Assembly: GCA_050247235.1 (NCBI GenBank) | Contig: JBFWUN010000005.1 | Coordinates: 57,104 to 121,103 of the forward strand | Length of the DNA stretch: 64,000 nucleotides | Origin: CAIKBL01 sp050247235 | GTDB lineage: Bacteria; Pseudomonadota; Gammaproteobacteria; Ga0077536 | Direction of reading: 5' to 3' | Shown here: positions 9,106 to 18,208 of the stretch, in pieces | Position numbering within the stretch: position 1 is the first letter of the stretch | Layout: the number at the start of each line of letters is the position of its first letter | Translations under genes and position numbers: made by a program | Notes under the pieces: model-generated | Databases searched by the model: none | Seen by the model: the letters and a program-made list of their open reading frames with translations, nothing else | What the model was told of the DNA's origin: nothing

Positions 9106-10785
9106 TCAGGACTGGTTGACCGCGCGCGGCCCGGCGAACGTCGGATGCCCGGGCGCGATGACGCGCCCCATCCGCACGAGCCGACGCCAGTCCTCGTCCG
9201 CCAGTTCTGCGCGGTACTGGCCCTGCAGTTCGTCGACGAGCGCCGTGAATTCGGCGACACGCTCGGTGATGTAGTAAATCTCCGCGAGCCGCATCCGCGC
9301 GCCGACGTTGCGTGTCGTGGAGGCGATCACTTCCTGCAGCTGGGACTCCGCTTCCGCATATCGCCCGTAGGCGATGTTCACATCGATCTCCGCGCTGAGG
9401 TCCGTGCCGTGGTCGCTCGGCCCGACCGCGACGGTCGTCACCTTCGGTTCCGGCGACAGCGCACCGGACGGTGGCGACAGGCTTTCCGAGCTTTCGATCC
9501 CATGGTGCGACCGGCGAGCCGCCGCTGCGGGCTGGTGACGGCCGGCCTTCTCCGCGACCTCGGCCCGCCGCGCCGCTTCGCGCGCGGACCACGCCGCCTG
9601 ACGCGCGCGCCGGCGCTGGCGTCGCCGCACTGCGAGCCCGACGGCACCGGCGAGCAATGCCGCCGCCACGCCCACCATTGCCAGCGCGAACGCGTTCGAC
9701 CCTTCCTCCGCGGGTGATGGCGCCGCCTGTTGCATCGGTGGCTTCGCGCGCGCGGGCAATGCCTGCGCGGCCGGCGGCGCGTCGACAGCCGGGGAGATCT
9801 CCGTGCGCGGTGCCGGTTCCCGCAAGGTCTCGGACTCGGCGAGCAGTTCGTCGACCGGAGGCAGCGCCGCCGCGGCGTCGGGCACTGCCGCACCGGGTGT
9901 TGCATCCGTGGCGCCGGCCGGGGCATAACGGGCCCGGATCGCCGCGAACTTGGCGTCGAGTTCCGCCAGGCGGGCCGCCAGCGCCGGATCAGGGGTCGTC
10001 GTCGCAGGCGCCTCGGCCCGACGGGCCGGTGCGCGCGGTCCCGGGGTTGACGGGGCCGGCGTCGCGCGCGGGACGGACTCCACGGGGACGGGCATCGACG
10101 CGGCCGTCTGAGACGCCGGTGCCACCCGGGGTGGCGAACGTTCCCCTGTCGCCGCGTCCGCCCGCAGACGAAGCTCGGCACCGACTTTCAGGCGATCGAT
10201 ATCACCGTTCACGAACGCGTGCGGATTCGTGGCATGCAGGGCTGACATCGTGACCGCAAGTCCTTCGGGGCGCGCCAGCGATCGCGCGATGTCCCACAAC
10301 GTATCGCCCGCCGCGACCGTCCACACCGCCGCCTCGTTCGCGGCCGCCGCGGGTGGGGGGGTACGGCGCGGCGCGCGACGCAGGCGCGGCGCTTGCGGCG
10401 GGGGCGGAGAGAACGCGTAGCGCCGGACCTGTGCGAGCGCCCCGCTCGCGACGCGGACCCGGAATGTCACGCTGGCCACCGGCAGTGGCATCGTCCCGCG
10501 CAGGCGGATCCAGGAATCCCCGTCCCGCCCGTGCTCGACCTCCGCGACGATGTCACCGAGCACGCCGGCCGGTGCGCCACGGTCGCGGCTGAAGAGATCG
10601 GGAAGCACGCTGATCGTCCAGGGCCGCGCGCGCTCCGCGGGCGCGGCGTACACCGCCAGCGTGGCCTCGAACGGCGCGCCCGCCCGGGAGCGCACGGTCC
10701 CTTCACCGAGCGCGAGCGCATGTGACAGCACGGGCAGCGCGGTCAGCGCCGCGGACACGGACAGGGCGACTGTGGTTCGGTGCAT
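9106..10785 (-). CDS. fimV: FimV-like inner-membrane protein with LysM domain
   Basis: 559 residues. Signal peptide (about 1-25), FimV N-terminal beta domain starting ALGEGTVRSRAGAPFEA, periplasmic LysM (about 154-212, VWTVAAGDTLWDIARSL) that binds peptidoglycan, a Pro/Ala-rich linker with a short coiled coil (LAARLAELDAKFAAIRARY), one membrane helix (FALAMVGVAAALLAGAVGLAV) and a cytoplasmic TPR-like C-terminus (AYGRYAEAESQLQEVI). FimV/HubP proteins organise the cell pole and help assemble type IV pili, in Pseudomonas also by affecting cAMP. It is shorter than Pseudomonas FimV because of a short acidic region. GGAGG precedes ATG 10785. Confidence 0.88.
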   Translation of the reverse strand: MHRTTVALSVSAALTALPVLSHALALGEGTVRSRAGAPFEATLAVYAAPAERARPWTISVLPDLFSRDRGAPAGVLGDIVAEVEHGRDGDSWIRLRGTMPLPVASVTFRVRVASGALAQVRRYAFSPPPPQAPRLRRAPRRTPPPAAAANEAAVWTVAAGDTLWDIARSLARPEGLAVTMSALHATNPHAFVNGDIDRLKVGAELRLRADAATGERSPPRVAPASQTAASMPVPVESVPRATPAPSTPGPRAPARRAEAPATTTPDPALAARLAELDAKFAAIRARYAPAGATDATPGAAVPDAAAALPPVDELLAESETLREPAPRTEISPAVDAPPAAQALPARAKPPMQQAAPSPAEEGSNAFALAMVGVAAALLAGAVGLAVRRRQRRRARQAAWSAREAARRAEVAEKAGRHQPAAAARRSHHGIESSESLSPPSGALSPEPKVTTVAVGPSDHGTDLSAEIDVNIAYGRYAEAESQLQEVIASTTRNVGARMRLAEIYYITERVAEFTALVDELQGQYRAELADEDWRRLVRMGRVIAPGHPTFAGPRAVNQS

Positions 10786-10968
10786 CAGGTGCCTCCACGA
10801 CACAGCCGGCGGCGCGGGGCCATCGGCTGCCATGCGCGTCGCCGGAGGTGGTAAGGTTCGGGTTCCACCGCGCCGTCGGCGCGCGACCCTCGGACTCCTC
10901 TGGATGACTCCAGGTATCGGCGGCGGCTGCGCAACCTTTCATCCCCGGCGGAACTGTAACGCTTTCCC

Positions 10969-11559
10969 ATGACGGCGGAACGCTTCGACGAGCGCTATTT
11001 CGGGCGCTTCTACTTCTCCCGGCGAACGCGGGTGGCCGCGCCGCTGGAATACCTCGCGCGGGCGCGCCTGCTCGCGGCCTACGCCGATCTCCACGGCATC
11101 CGTCTGCGGCGGGCGCTCGACGCGGGCGCCGGGCCGGGGTATTTCGCGCGGGCGCTCGATGCCGTCCGGCCGGGAATCAGGGTGACGGGCATCGATGTCA
11201 GCGACTATGCGTGCCAGCGTTACGGCTGGACGCGTGCCTCGGTGACCGATTACGCCTGCCGGCGGCCGTTCGACCTCGTGGTCTGCTGCGACGTGGCGCA
11301 GTACCTCGCGCGCACCGCGGCGGCAGAGGCACTGCAGAACCTCGTGCGGCTGTGCAGCGGAATCCTGTACTTCACCGTGCTGACCCGCGAAGACTGGACC
11401 GCGCGCTGCGATCAGTCACGCACCGACGGCAACGTCCATCTCCGGCCTGCGCGCTGGTACCGTGATCGGTTGCGGCCGCACTTTCACCACGTGGGTACGG
11501 GTGTCTATCTGGCGCGCTCGCTCGAACCCGCGCTGTTCGCGCTCGACGACATGGGCTGA
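10969..11559 (+). CDS. Class I SAM-dependent methyltransferase
   Basis: 196 residues. SAM-binding motif I is ALDAGAGPGYFARAL near residue 45; GIDVSDYA follows in the second strand and FDLVVCCDVAQYL in motif II/III. Substrate unknown. A Tyr/Arg-rich N-terminus (FDERYFGRFYFSRRTRV) and a C-terminal RPARWYRDRLRPHF segment are typical of small uncharacterised methyltransferases. It is divergent from fimV, with about 180 bases between, and convergent with msrB. Confidence 0.82.
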   Translation: MTAERFDERYFGRFYFSRRTRVAAPLEYLARARLLAAYADLHGIRLRRALDAGAGPGYFARALDAVRPGIRVTGIDVSDYACQRYGWTRASVTDYACRRPFDLVVCCDVAQYLARTAAAEALQNLVRLCSGILYFTVLTREDWTARCDQSRTDGNVHLRPARWYRDRLRPHFHHVGTGVYLARSLEPALFALDDMG

Positions 11560-11625
11560 ATCACCGCCGTGACATCCGCGGCGATGGTTCGGCGCCCCGT
11601 GACCGCCGCGCGCGTGCCCCCGCGC

Positions 11626-12177
11626 TCACCCGGCGAGCGGAAGGAACAGCAGCGCGACCCCGTTGTTGCACCAGCGCTCACCGCTCGGCGCTGGCCCATC
11701 GTCGAACACGTGCCCTTGGTGACCCCCGCAGCGTACGCAGTGGTACTCGGTGCGCGGCACCACGATCTTGTAATCGGTCTTGGTCGCGAGATGGCCGGGG
11801 ATGCTCGTGAAGAAGCTCGGCCAGCCGGTCCCGCTGTCGTACTTCATCTCCGACGTGAACAACGGCAGCCGGCAGGCCCGGCAGGCGAACACGCCCGGGC
11901 GCTTCTCCAGGTTGAGATGACTGGAGAACGGCGGCTCGGTGTCCTCCTCGAAGAGCACCGCGTAGCTGTCGGGAGGCAGCTCCTTCCTCCACTCCGTCGC
12001 GGCCTTGTTCAGTGGTGAAGGTTCGGCGGGGACGTCGGCGGCGGGGTTCAGCAGGGTCCGCCAGCGCGCCTGCAACGCGGAGATCTGCGTCGGTTCCTTC
12101 CGCGCCTCCTTCGCCGAGCCTTCACAGGCACCCAGCGCGAGCGCGACGAGCGGAACCAGGAATTCGCGTCTGTTCAT
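11626..12177 (-). CDS. msrB: Exported peptide-methionine (R)-S-oxide reductase
   Basis: 183 residues. The N-terminus MNRREFLVPLVALALGAC combines a twin-arginine-like RRxFL motif with a lipobox (LGAC), so it is probably a Tat or Sec lipoprotein facing the periplasm. The MsrB domain (about 45-180) has both zinc CxxC pairs (CRAC, CVRC), GTGWPSF, GHVFDDGP and the catalytic region GERWCNNG, where the Cys attacks methionine-R-sulfoxide. It repairs oxidised methionines in exported proteins. It stands alone on the minus strand between two intergenic gaps. Confidence 0.95.
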   Translation of the reverse strand: MNRREFLVPLVALALGACEGSAKEARKEPTQISALQARWRTLLNPAADVPAEPSPLNKAATEWRKELPPDSYAVLFEEDTEPPFSSHLNLEKRPGVFACRACRLPLFTSEMKYDSGTGWPSFFTSIPGHLATKTDYKIVVPRTEYHCVRCGGHQGHVFDDGPAPSGERWCNNGVALLFLPLAG

Positions 12178-12259
12178 CGGGCACCTCCTCCGGCGCGGTC
12201 GCGGGGTCGCGTGATGTCGATTGGAGCGCGCGGCGGGCGGAAAGTTTGCGCGGTCGCGT

Positions 12260-13882
12260 TCAACCCGCGAAGTAACGCGCCAGGTAGTCCTCGAAGCTCA
12301 TGCTCTCGTCGGCCTCGAGCGTGCGCTGCGCCGCATGCGACTCCTCGGCGATCGCATGGAACTGCTGCGCAACCGTATCCGCCGGCGGACGCGCGCGGAA
12401 GTACGCCGCATGTTCGGTGGACAGCGCGAGCGCGAACTGGTGAAAACTCTGGTGCGCGGCGCGCATCCGTGCGAGCAGCTGGGCGGACGGCAGCAGGCTC
12501 GGCTCGTGCAGGGCGGCGCGCTGGGCGGCCAGCGCATCCCGGTAAGGCGTACCCTGGGCCGCGCCGTCCAGGATGTCGCAGATCGGTTCCATCGTGTCGA
12601 ACACCTGCGTGGCCCAGTCGGTCACCGCGACACGCTTGCCGCGTTCGATCAGGCGCAGACCCGGTTCCCGCCCGCGCAGCGCGATGGTCAGTTCGTTGTA
12701 TTCGATCGCCCAGCGCTCGTCCGGCTCGAGCGGCGGACTCTCGGCGAGGAGGCACAGGATCAGGAATGCCTCCAGGAAATGCATGTGGGACACCGACACG
12801 CCGCTCGGGCCGAACGCGAACACGTCGAGCGCACGCATCTCCACGTACTCCACCCCGCGCTCGCGCAGCGCCGCGCTCGGCTTTTCACCGGACCGGGTGG
12901 TGCGCTTGGGCCGCATGTAGCTGTAGAACTCGTTCTCGAGCTGGAGCACGTTCGCGTTGAGCTGCACCCGCCGCTCGCCGTCGTACAGCCCGATGACTTC
13001 GTACTCCGGGTAAGGTGTTGCAATTGCCTTCGCGAGGCTCGCGACGTAGTTGTCGAGCGTGTCGTAGGACATCTGCAGCACGGCCTGGTTCTTGTTCTTG
13101 TAGCCGATGTCGCTCATCCGCAGCGACGTCGCGTGCGGCAGGTAGTGGGATTCGGGGTCGAACGCCTTGAAGCGCGCGGTGCGGCCGGCGAGGAACGAAC
13201 TGCCGACCACCGGGCTGGTCCCGAACAGCAGCGGGACCAGCCAGCCCAGCCGACGGAAGTTGCGGATCAGCGCGAAGTAGCTCTTGTCGATGAAGGTGCG
13301 CTGGCTGTCGGGATCTTTCTCCAGCGCCTGGTACTGGGGCCAGAACTCGGTGGGCAGCGAGTAGTTGAAATGCACGCCGGCGATGGCCTGCATGCGTCGC
13401 CCGTAACGGTAGTCGAGCCCCACGCGGTAGACGTGCTTCATGCGGCCGATGTTCGAGTGCCCGAATTCGGCGATCGGGACTTCCAGGTCGTCGCGGATGT
13501 CGCACGGCATGCTCGCGCACCACAGGAGCTCGTCATCCGGGATCTGCTGGTAGATGAACTGGTGGATGTGCTCCAGGAAACCCGCCACTTCTTCGTTGCG
13601 GGAGAAGGCCGGCGTGATGAACTCGGGCAGTGCTTCGGAGTAATCCGTCGTGATGTACGGATGAGTCAGGGCGGAACCCCATGCGTGGGGATGCCGCGTC
13701 TGTGCCAGCCGGCCTTCGCGGGTCACGCGCAGGCTTTCCTTTTCCAGGCCGCGCTTGCCACCTGTCAATGCGGTCGCACAGCCGACGGCGTGCATGCGAT
13801 TGAGGCGGCGCAGGGCAACTTCGTACACGCGGGCTCCAGTACGCTCGGACAGGGTCGACGCGGGCAAGCGTACCACACTCAT
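12260..13882 (-). CDS. gshA: Glutamate-cysteine ligase (Escherichia type)
   Basis: 540 residues, close to the roughly 520 of E. coli GshA. Recognisable family segments are GGKRGLEKESLRV, HPYITTDYSEALPEFITP, GRMQAIAGVHFNYSLP-like (RRMQAIAGVHFNYS), SSFLAGR and YVEMRALDVFAFGPSGV. It joins glutamate and cysteine with ATP in the first step of glutathione synthesis. Four acidic and Arg residues of the ATP/Mg site lie in EKESLR and the YVEMRALD block. The start at 13882 is the first Met of the frame; homologues often start near Met30. gshB is not in this window. Confidence 0.96.
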   Translation of the reverse strand: MSVVRLPASTLSERTGARVYEVALRRLNRMHAVGCATALTGGKRGLEKESLRVTREGRLAQTRHPHAWGSALTHPYITTDYSEALPEFITPAFSRNEEVAGFLEHIHQFIYQQIPDDELLWCASMPCDIRDDLEVPIAEFGHSNIGRMKHVYRVGLDYRYGRRMQAIAGVHFNYSLPTEFWPQYQALEKDPDSQRTFIDKSYFALIRNFRRLGWLVPLLFGTSPVVGSSFLAGRTARFKAFDPESHYLPHATSLRMSDIGYKNKNQAVLQMSYDTLDNYVASLAKAIATPYPEYEVIGLYDGERRVQLNANVLQLENEFYSYMRPKRTTRSGEKPSAALRERGVEYVEMRALDVFAFGPSGVSVSHMHFLEAFLILCLLAESPPLEPDERWAIEYNELTIALRGREPGLRLIERGKRVAVTDWATQVFDTMEPICDILDGAAQGTPYRDALAAQRAALHEPSLLPSAQLLARMRAAHQSFHQFALALSTEHAAYFRARPPADTVAQQFHAIAEESHAAQRTLEADESMSFEDYLARYFAG

Positions 13883-14045
13883 CCGGGCCGCCCGGGGCGG
13901 CGCACCCCGGTGGATTTGTAGCGGCTTTGTACCGATCGCGCGGGTTTGCCATTAGCATGACAGGTGATGCGGGTGCCGCGGCGCGACACGTGCGGACCGC
14001 ACCCGTCCAGTCGGCGCCGTGCGCGCAAAGACCGAGGATCGAACC

Positions 14046-15422
14046 TTGAAACCCGTGACCTTCGACAGTCTCCTGATCGCGAACCGCGGCGAGATCGCCT
14101 GCCGCGTCATCCGCAGTGCCCGTGCGCTCGGCATCCGCACGGTGGCGGTGTATTCGGATGCGGACGAGGCGTCTCTGCACGTCGCCTCGGCGGATGCGGC
14201 GCGCCGGATCGGACCGGCCAAGGCCGCCGAAAGCTACCTGCACGTCGATTCGATTCTTGCCGCGGCGCAGGCGACCGGTGCGCAGGCGGTCCACCCGGGC
14301 TACGGCTTTCTCGCCGAGAACGCTGCCTTCGCACGGCGCGTCGCGGAGGCCGGGCTCGTATTCGTCGGTCCCACCCCCGACCAGATCGACGCGATGGGCG
14401 ACAAGGCGCGCGCGCGCGCGCTCGCGACTGCCGCGGGGGTGCCGGTGGTGCCGGGCAGTGCGCGCTTCGGCACCGGCGAGCTCGCGGGACTGGAAGCCGC
14501 CGCGGAAGCGGTGGGCTACCCCCTGCTGGTCAAGGCCGCGGCCGGCGGCGGCGGGATCGGCATGCGGCTCGTCGAGGAGCCCAGCCAGCTCGTCAAGGTG
14601 GCCGATGCCACGCAGACCATGGCCCAGCGTTCGTTCGGTGACGGGGCGATATTCCTGGAGCGCTTCATCCCGAAGGCGCGGCACGTGGAGATCCAGGTTT
14701 TCGGGTTCGGCGACGGGCGCGCCGTCCACTTGTTCGAACGGGACTGCTCCATCCAGCGCCGCTTCCAGAAGGTTATCGAGGAATCCCCCGCACCGGGCCT
14801 CCCGGCCGCGGTGCGGATGCGCATGGCCGACGCCGCCGTCGCGCTCGCCCGCGCGCAGCGCTACGCCGGCGCCGGCACCGTCGAGTTCATCGTGGACGCG
14901 TCGACGTTCGACTTCTTCTTTCTCGAAATGAATACCCGCATCCAGGTCGAGCACCCGGTCACCGAGATGATCACGGGGGAGGATCTCGTCGCACTGCAGC
15001 TCAGGCTCGCGCGCGGCGAGGATCTCGCACACCTGGCGCAGGACACGCTCGGGGTACGCGGTCACGCGATCGAATGCCGCCTGTACGCGGAGAACCCGGC
15101 CAAGTCCTTCCTGCCGAGCCCCGGGCGGCTCGACGTGCTCGAGTTTCCGGACACTTCGCGCGACGTGCGCGTGGACACCGGCGTCCGCCAGGGCGATACG
15201 ATCACGGCCTATTACGACCCGATGATCGCCAAGCTGGTCTGTCGCGGGGACACGCGTGAACAGGCCTGCGCCACGCTTGCGCGCGCGCTCGCGGCGGTTC
15301 GCATCGAAGGCATATCGAGTAACATCGGTTTCCTGCGCCGGGCGGTCGATCACCCGGCCTTTCGCGCGGGTGACGTGTTCACCGGGTTCATCGAGACCCA
15401 CAAGACGGACCTGATCGGATAG
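14046..15422 (+). CDS. Biotin carboxylase subunit of a split carboxylase
   Basis: 458 residues from TTG 14046 (GAGGA at 7-base spacing; GTG 14019 is an alternative). Complete biotin-carboxylase architecture: N-terminal LLIANRGEIACRVIRSA, ATP-grasp with the glycine loop AAAGGGGIGM, ERDCSIQRRFQKVIEESPAP, metal-binding MNTRIQVEHPVTEMI and C-terminal HAIECRLYAENP. It uses ATP and bicarbonate to carboxylate biotin on the carrier encoded at 17417. Unlike ACC or propionyl-CoA systems, the following genes are KipI/KipA-type carboxyltransferase halves, so the acceptor is probably an amide, urea-like compound or lactam. First gene of the cluster. Confidence 0.92.
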   Translation: MKPVTFDSLLIANRGEIACRVIRSARALGIRTVAVYSDADEASLHVASADAARRIGPAKAAESYLHVDSILAAAQATGAQAVHPGYGFLAENAAFARRVAEAGLVFVGPTPDQIDAMGDKARARALATAAGVPVVPGSARFGTGELAGLEAAAEAVGYPLLVKAAAGGGGIGMRLVEEPSQLVKVADATQTMAQRSFGDGAIFLERFIPKARHVEIQVFGFGDGRAVHLFERDCSIQRRFQKVIEESPAPGLPAAVRMRMADAAVALARAQRYAGAGTVEFIVDASTFDFFFLEMNTRIQVEHPVTEMITGEDLVALQLRLARGEDLAHLAQDTLGVRGHAIECRLYAENPAKSFLPSPGRLDVLEFPDTSRDVRVDTGVRQGDTITAYYDPMIAKLVCRGDTREQACATLARALAAVRIEGISSNIGFLRRAVDHPAFRAGDVFTGFIETHKTDLIG

Positions 15423-15453
15423 GCTGCCTGCCGCCCAGAGGGAGACGCGCCAG

Positions 15454-16326
15454 ATGTTCTACGACGAACCCCGCTTCCTGCCGGGGGGTGACTGTTTCAT
15501 GGAGATCGAGTTCGGGGATGAACTCGCGCTCGAACTGAATTTCCGCGCCCAGGGACTGGGCAAGCTGATCGCCGAACAGAAGATTGCCGGGATCGTCGAA
15601 ACGGCGCCGTTCTTCGCGTCCATCCTGCTCCACTACGATCCGGACCGCATCGGCTTCGACGATCTGAAGCGCGAGATGACGAGTCTCATCCAGACCATCG
15701 AGACGCTGGACGACGTCGAGCTCGACAGCCGCCTCATCTACTATCCCGCGGTCTATCTCGATCCGTGGAGCAGCGAGGCCATCGATCAGTACATCGAGAA
15801 GATCAATCCCAACAAGAAGCGCGACCCCGCGTACATCGCCGAACTCAACCAGCTCGAGAGCGTGGAGCAGTTCGTGCGGGTGCACTCGGGCACGGAGTAC
15901 TGGGTGGCCGCGCTCGGGTTCTGGCCGGGCACCCCGTTCATGATGCCGCTCGATCCCCGCTGTCGGCTGTTCGCCCCGAAATACAACCCGCCGCGCACGT
16001 TCACCTACAAGGGCACGATCGGCATGGGCGGCGGGGCCACCGCGATCTACCCGGTGGATGGCCCGGGCGGCTACCAGATCTTCGCGCGCTCGCCGGTGCC
16101 GATCTGGGACATGCAGCAGCGCCTGAAACCGTTCAGGGAAGCGCCCTACCTGCTGCGGCCGACGGACCGGATGAAGTTCGTGCACATCTCGCTGGAGGAG
16201 TTCGCCGAGATCGAGCGCAAGTGCGAGGAGGGCACCTACGAAATGAACGTGGTCGGCTACCAGAAGATCTCGCTGAAGCGTTACCGGGCATGGGTGGACA
16301 CGCTTGACCCGAACGCCCGCTTCTGA
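15454..16326 (+). CDS. Carboxyltransferase subunit 1 (KipI/PxpB/allophanate hydrolase subunit 1 family)
   Basis: 290 residues, longer than typical KipI/PxpB (about 220-240). The family core is in the second half: ALGFWPGTPFMMPLD, NPPRTFTYKGTIGMGGG, IYPVDGPGGYQIFARS and PIWD. This corresponds to one half of the CT domain of urea carboxylase. The extra N-terminal and middle helices (EAIDQYIEKINPNKKRDPAY) are an insertion relative to PxpB. GAGGGAGA precedes ATG 15454. It lies between the biotin carboxylase and the KipA-like gene, with 10 bases to the latter, so the products should form one carboxyltransferase. Confidence 0.9.
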   Translation: MFYDEPRFLPGGDCFMEIEFGDELALELNFRAQGLGKLIAEQKIAGIVETAPFFASILLHYDPDRIGFDDLKREMTSLIQTIETLDDVELDSRLIYYPAVYLDPWSSEAIDQYIEKINPNKKRDPAYIAELNQLESVEQFVRVHSGTEYWVAALGFWPGTPFMMPLDPRCRLFAPKYNPPRTFTYKGTIGMGGGATAIYPVDGPGGYQIFARSPVPIWDMQQRLKPFREAPYLLRPTDRMKFVHISLEEFAEIERKCEEGTYEMNVVGYQKISLKRYRAWVDTLDPNARF

Positions 16327-16336
16327 GGAACACGCG

Positions 16337-17305
16337 ATGTTGGAAGTCATCAAGCCTGGCCTCGAAACCAGCATCCAGGACTGGCCCGGCCGACACGGCT
16401 ATCTCAGCGTCGGCTTCCCGTGGTCCGGACCGATGGATTCATGGTCGTTCCGACTCGCCAACGTGCTGGTGGGCAACGCGCCCGGCGACGCCGCGCTCGA
16501 ATGCCAGTTCATCGGCCCGACGCTCAAGTTCGAACGCGCGGCGGTCATCGCCCTTACCGGCGCGGACATGCAGGCCAGGCTCGAAGGCACCCCGGTGCCG
16601 CTGTGGCAGAGCATTGCCGTGGCGGCGGGTCAGACGCTCGTGATGGGGTCGGCCCGAACCGGTGCGCGCGGCTACCTCGCGATTGCCGGCGGGCTGCGCA
16701 ACGAGGTCTTCTTCGGCGCGCGCGCCACGTTTCACAAGGGTGGGCTCGGCGGCATGGGCGGGCATGCGTTGAAGGCCGGGCAGCGGCTGCCCGTCGGCGA
16801 TGGCGCCGGGACGCCGGGCCGCACGGTCAAGTCGGCGGCGCGCCCGCCTATCGTGACCGACAAGCGCTGGCAGGTGGAAGTCGTACGGGGTCCCAACGAC
16901 GACTGGATCGACGAGGCCGGCCACGCACGCTTCCTCGCGACCGACTGGAAACTCTCCGCGAAGTCCGACCGCGGCGGCTTTCGCCTCGAAGGCCCGGAAT
17001 GGACGTTCACCTCGCGCGCGACGAACAAGCCGCCCGAGCACGGGTCCGACCCGGCCAACATCGTCGACCACGGCTACCCCGTGGGGGCGATCAACCTCGC
17101 CGGGCAGACGCCGATCATCCTCGTGGCAGATGGCCCGAGCGGCGGCGGCTTCATCAACCCGTACACGGTGCCGCAATGCGCGTTCTGGAAGCTCGGCCAG
17201 TCGAAACCGGGCGAGACGTACCGCTTCGACGTGGTCAGCGTGGCCGAGGCGCAGGCCCGCGCCCGCGCGATGACCGCGTTGTGCACGGCGGAGAGCCTCG
17301 AATGA
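16337..17305 (+). CDS. Carboxyltransferase subunit 2 (KipA/PxpC/allophanate hydrolase subunit 2 family)
   Basis: 322 residues, the usual KipA/PxpC length. Family signatures are GLETSIQDWPGRHGY, FPWSGPMDSWSFRLANVLVGN, AALECQFIGPTLKF, ARGYLAIAGGL and near the C-terminus GYPVGAINLAGQTPIILVADGP. It forms the other half of the carboxyltransferase with the preceding gene. ATG 16337 has GAGGA at 7-base spacing. No PxpA (LamB/YcsF) gene is present in the window, so the cluster is not the standard PxpABC 5-oxoprolinase. Confidence 0.92.
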   Translation: MLEVIKPGLETSIQDWPGRHGYLSVGFPWSGPMDSWSFRLANVLVGNAPGDAALECQFIGPTLKFERAAVIALTGADMQARLEGTPVPLWQSIAVAAGQTLVMGSARTGARGYLAIAGGLRNEVFFGARATFHKGGLGGMGGHALKAGQRLPVGDGAGTPGRTVKSAARPPIVTDKRWQVEVVRGPNDDWIDEAGHARFLATDWKLSAKSDRGGFRLEGPEWTFTSRATNKPPEHGSDPANIVDHGYPVGAINLAGQTPIILVADGPSGGGFINPYTVPQCAFWKLGQSKPGETYRFDVVSVAEAQARARAMTALCTAESLE

Positions 17306-17416
17306 GCAAGGCGCTGCCGTGAATCCTGCCTGCCCGGGTTGCCGGCTTCCGCGCCGCGCGGGCGTCGCGATGAATCCTCCAACCCGCGCCCTCGCTTTCA
17401 ATCATGAGGAGTCCTG

Positions 17417-17635
17417 ATGGCCCACGAAGTCGAACTGCAGACCGCCGGCAACATGTGGAAGGTGCTGGTCAAACCCGGTGACACGGTCGCCGCCGGCGAC
17501 ACCCTGTTCATCATGGAAGTCATGAAGATGGAAGTGCCGCACGAGGCCCCGGCCGCGGGCACCGTCAAGGCGGTGAACGTCAAGGAAGGCGAGGAAGGCC
17601 TGGACGCGGGGTTCATCGCGGTCGTCATCGAATAA
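17417..17635 (+). CDS. Free-standing biotin carrier protein
   Basis: 72 residues: a bare biotinyl/lipoyl domain with the biotinylation motif EVMKME at 34-39 and the modified Lys at 37, followed by PAAGTVKAVNVKEGEEGLDAG. It has no N-terminal extension, unlike AccB. It would carry carboxybiotin from the biotin carboxylase to the KipI/KipA-type carboxyltransferase. GAGGAG lies just upstream of ATG 17417. It is the fourth gene of the split carboxylase operon, 111 bases after the third. Confidence 0.94.
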   Translation: MAHEVELQTAGNMWKVLVKPGDTVAAGDTLFIMEVMKMEVPHEAPAAGTVKAVNVKEGEEGLDAGFIAVVIE

Positions 17636-17703
17636 CCCGCACGCGTGGACCCACGGGGTCCGGCCGCTTCAGTTCGCGGCGGCATGTGCGATATTCTCTT
17701 CCA

Positions 17704-18066
17704 ATGCGTCTGAATCCTCCGATGTTCCCGAAGCGATACGCGGTGTCGCTGTCGCGCGTCGCGGCTTGGCTGCTGCTGGCCTGCGCGTGCGCCGTGCCGG
17801 CCGCCGACGTCGTCCTGCGGAATGTCGCGCCGGCGGAGCTCGCCGGGGAAATCCTCGACCCGGTCGACGACCGGGAGGTGCGACGCCAACGCGCCCAGGC
17901 GCCGCGGCCGCACCGCGCCGAGATTCTCGAGGTGTTCTGCCGCGGACGCTTCGAACCGGTCCCGTCCCTCGGTGACCGTTTCGCGCGTTGCGCCATGCCG
18001 CCGCGCGCCCCCCCTGAGTCCGCGCCTCCGCTCATCCGCGCCCCTCCCGCACTGTTTCCGGCCTGA
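17704..18066 (+). CDS. Possible small exported protein
   Basis: 120 residues from ATG 17704; ATG 17722 is an alternative. A basic start followed by VSLSRVAAWLLLACACAVPAA looks like a signal peptide, and the next 40 residues (VVLRNVAPAELAGEILDPVD) look protein-like. The C-terminal third is Pro/Arg/Ala-rich (MPPRAPPESAPPLIRAPP) and could be non-coding sequence read through. No domain is recognised. It lies on the same strand between the biotin carrier and the carbonic anhydrase. It may not be a real gene. Confidence 0.4.
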   Translation: MRLNPPMFPKRYAVSLSRVAAWLLLACACAVPAADVVLRNVAPAELAGEILDPVDDREVRRQRAQAPRPHRAEILEVFCRGRFEPVPSLGDRFARCAMPPRAPPESAPPLIRAPPALFPA

Positions 18067-18208
18067 ACCGCGTCGGTGTCCGCCGCGCGTGAGCAGCACC
18101 TCGGTGCCTCGCGCAAAGTGACGCCGTGTCCACATGCATGCGCCCGCGGGATCGCGGGCCAGGAGAGCCGCCGTCGCGCGCCCAGCGAACCGGCGGGAGG
18201 TCACGCAA

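Noticed and set aside
13533..15401. Long minus-strand frame over gshA start and biotin carboxylase
   Set aside because: It is antisense to the biotin carboxylase and runs into gshA; the product is Arg/Gly/His-rich and matches no family.
17302..17322. Tiny frame starting at the KipA stop (MSKALP)
   Set aside because: Only six codons, with no ribosome-binding site of its own; the biotin carrier with a clear start follows at 17417.
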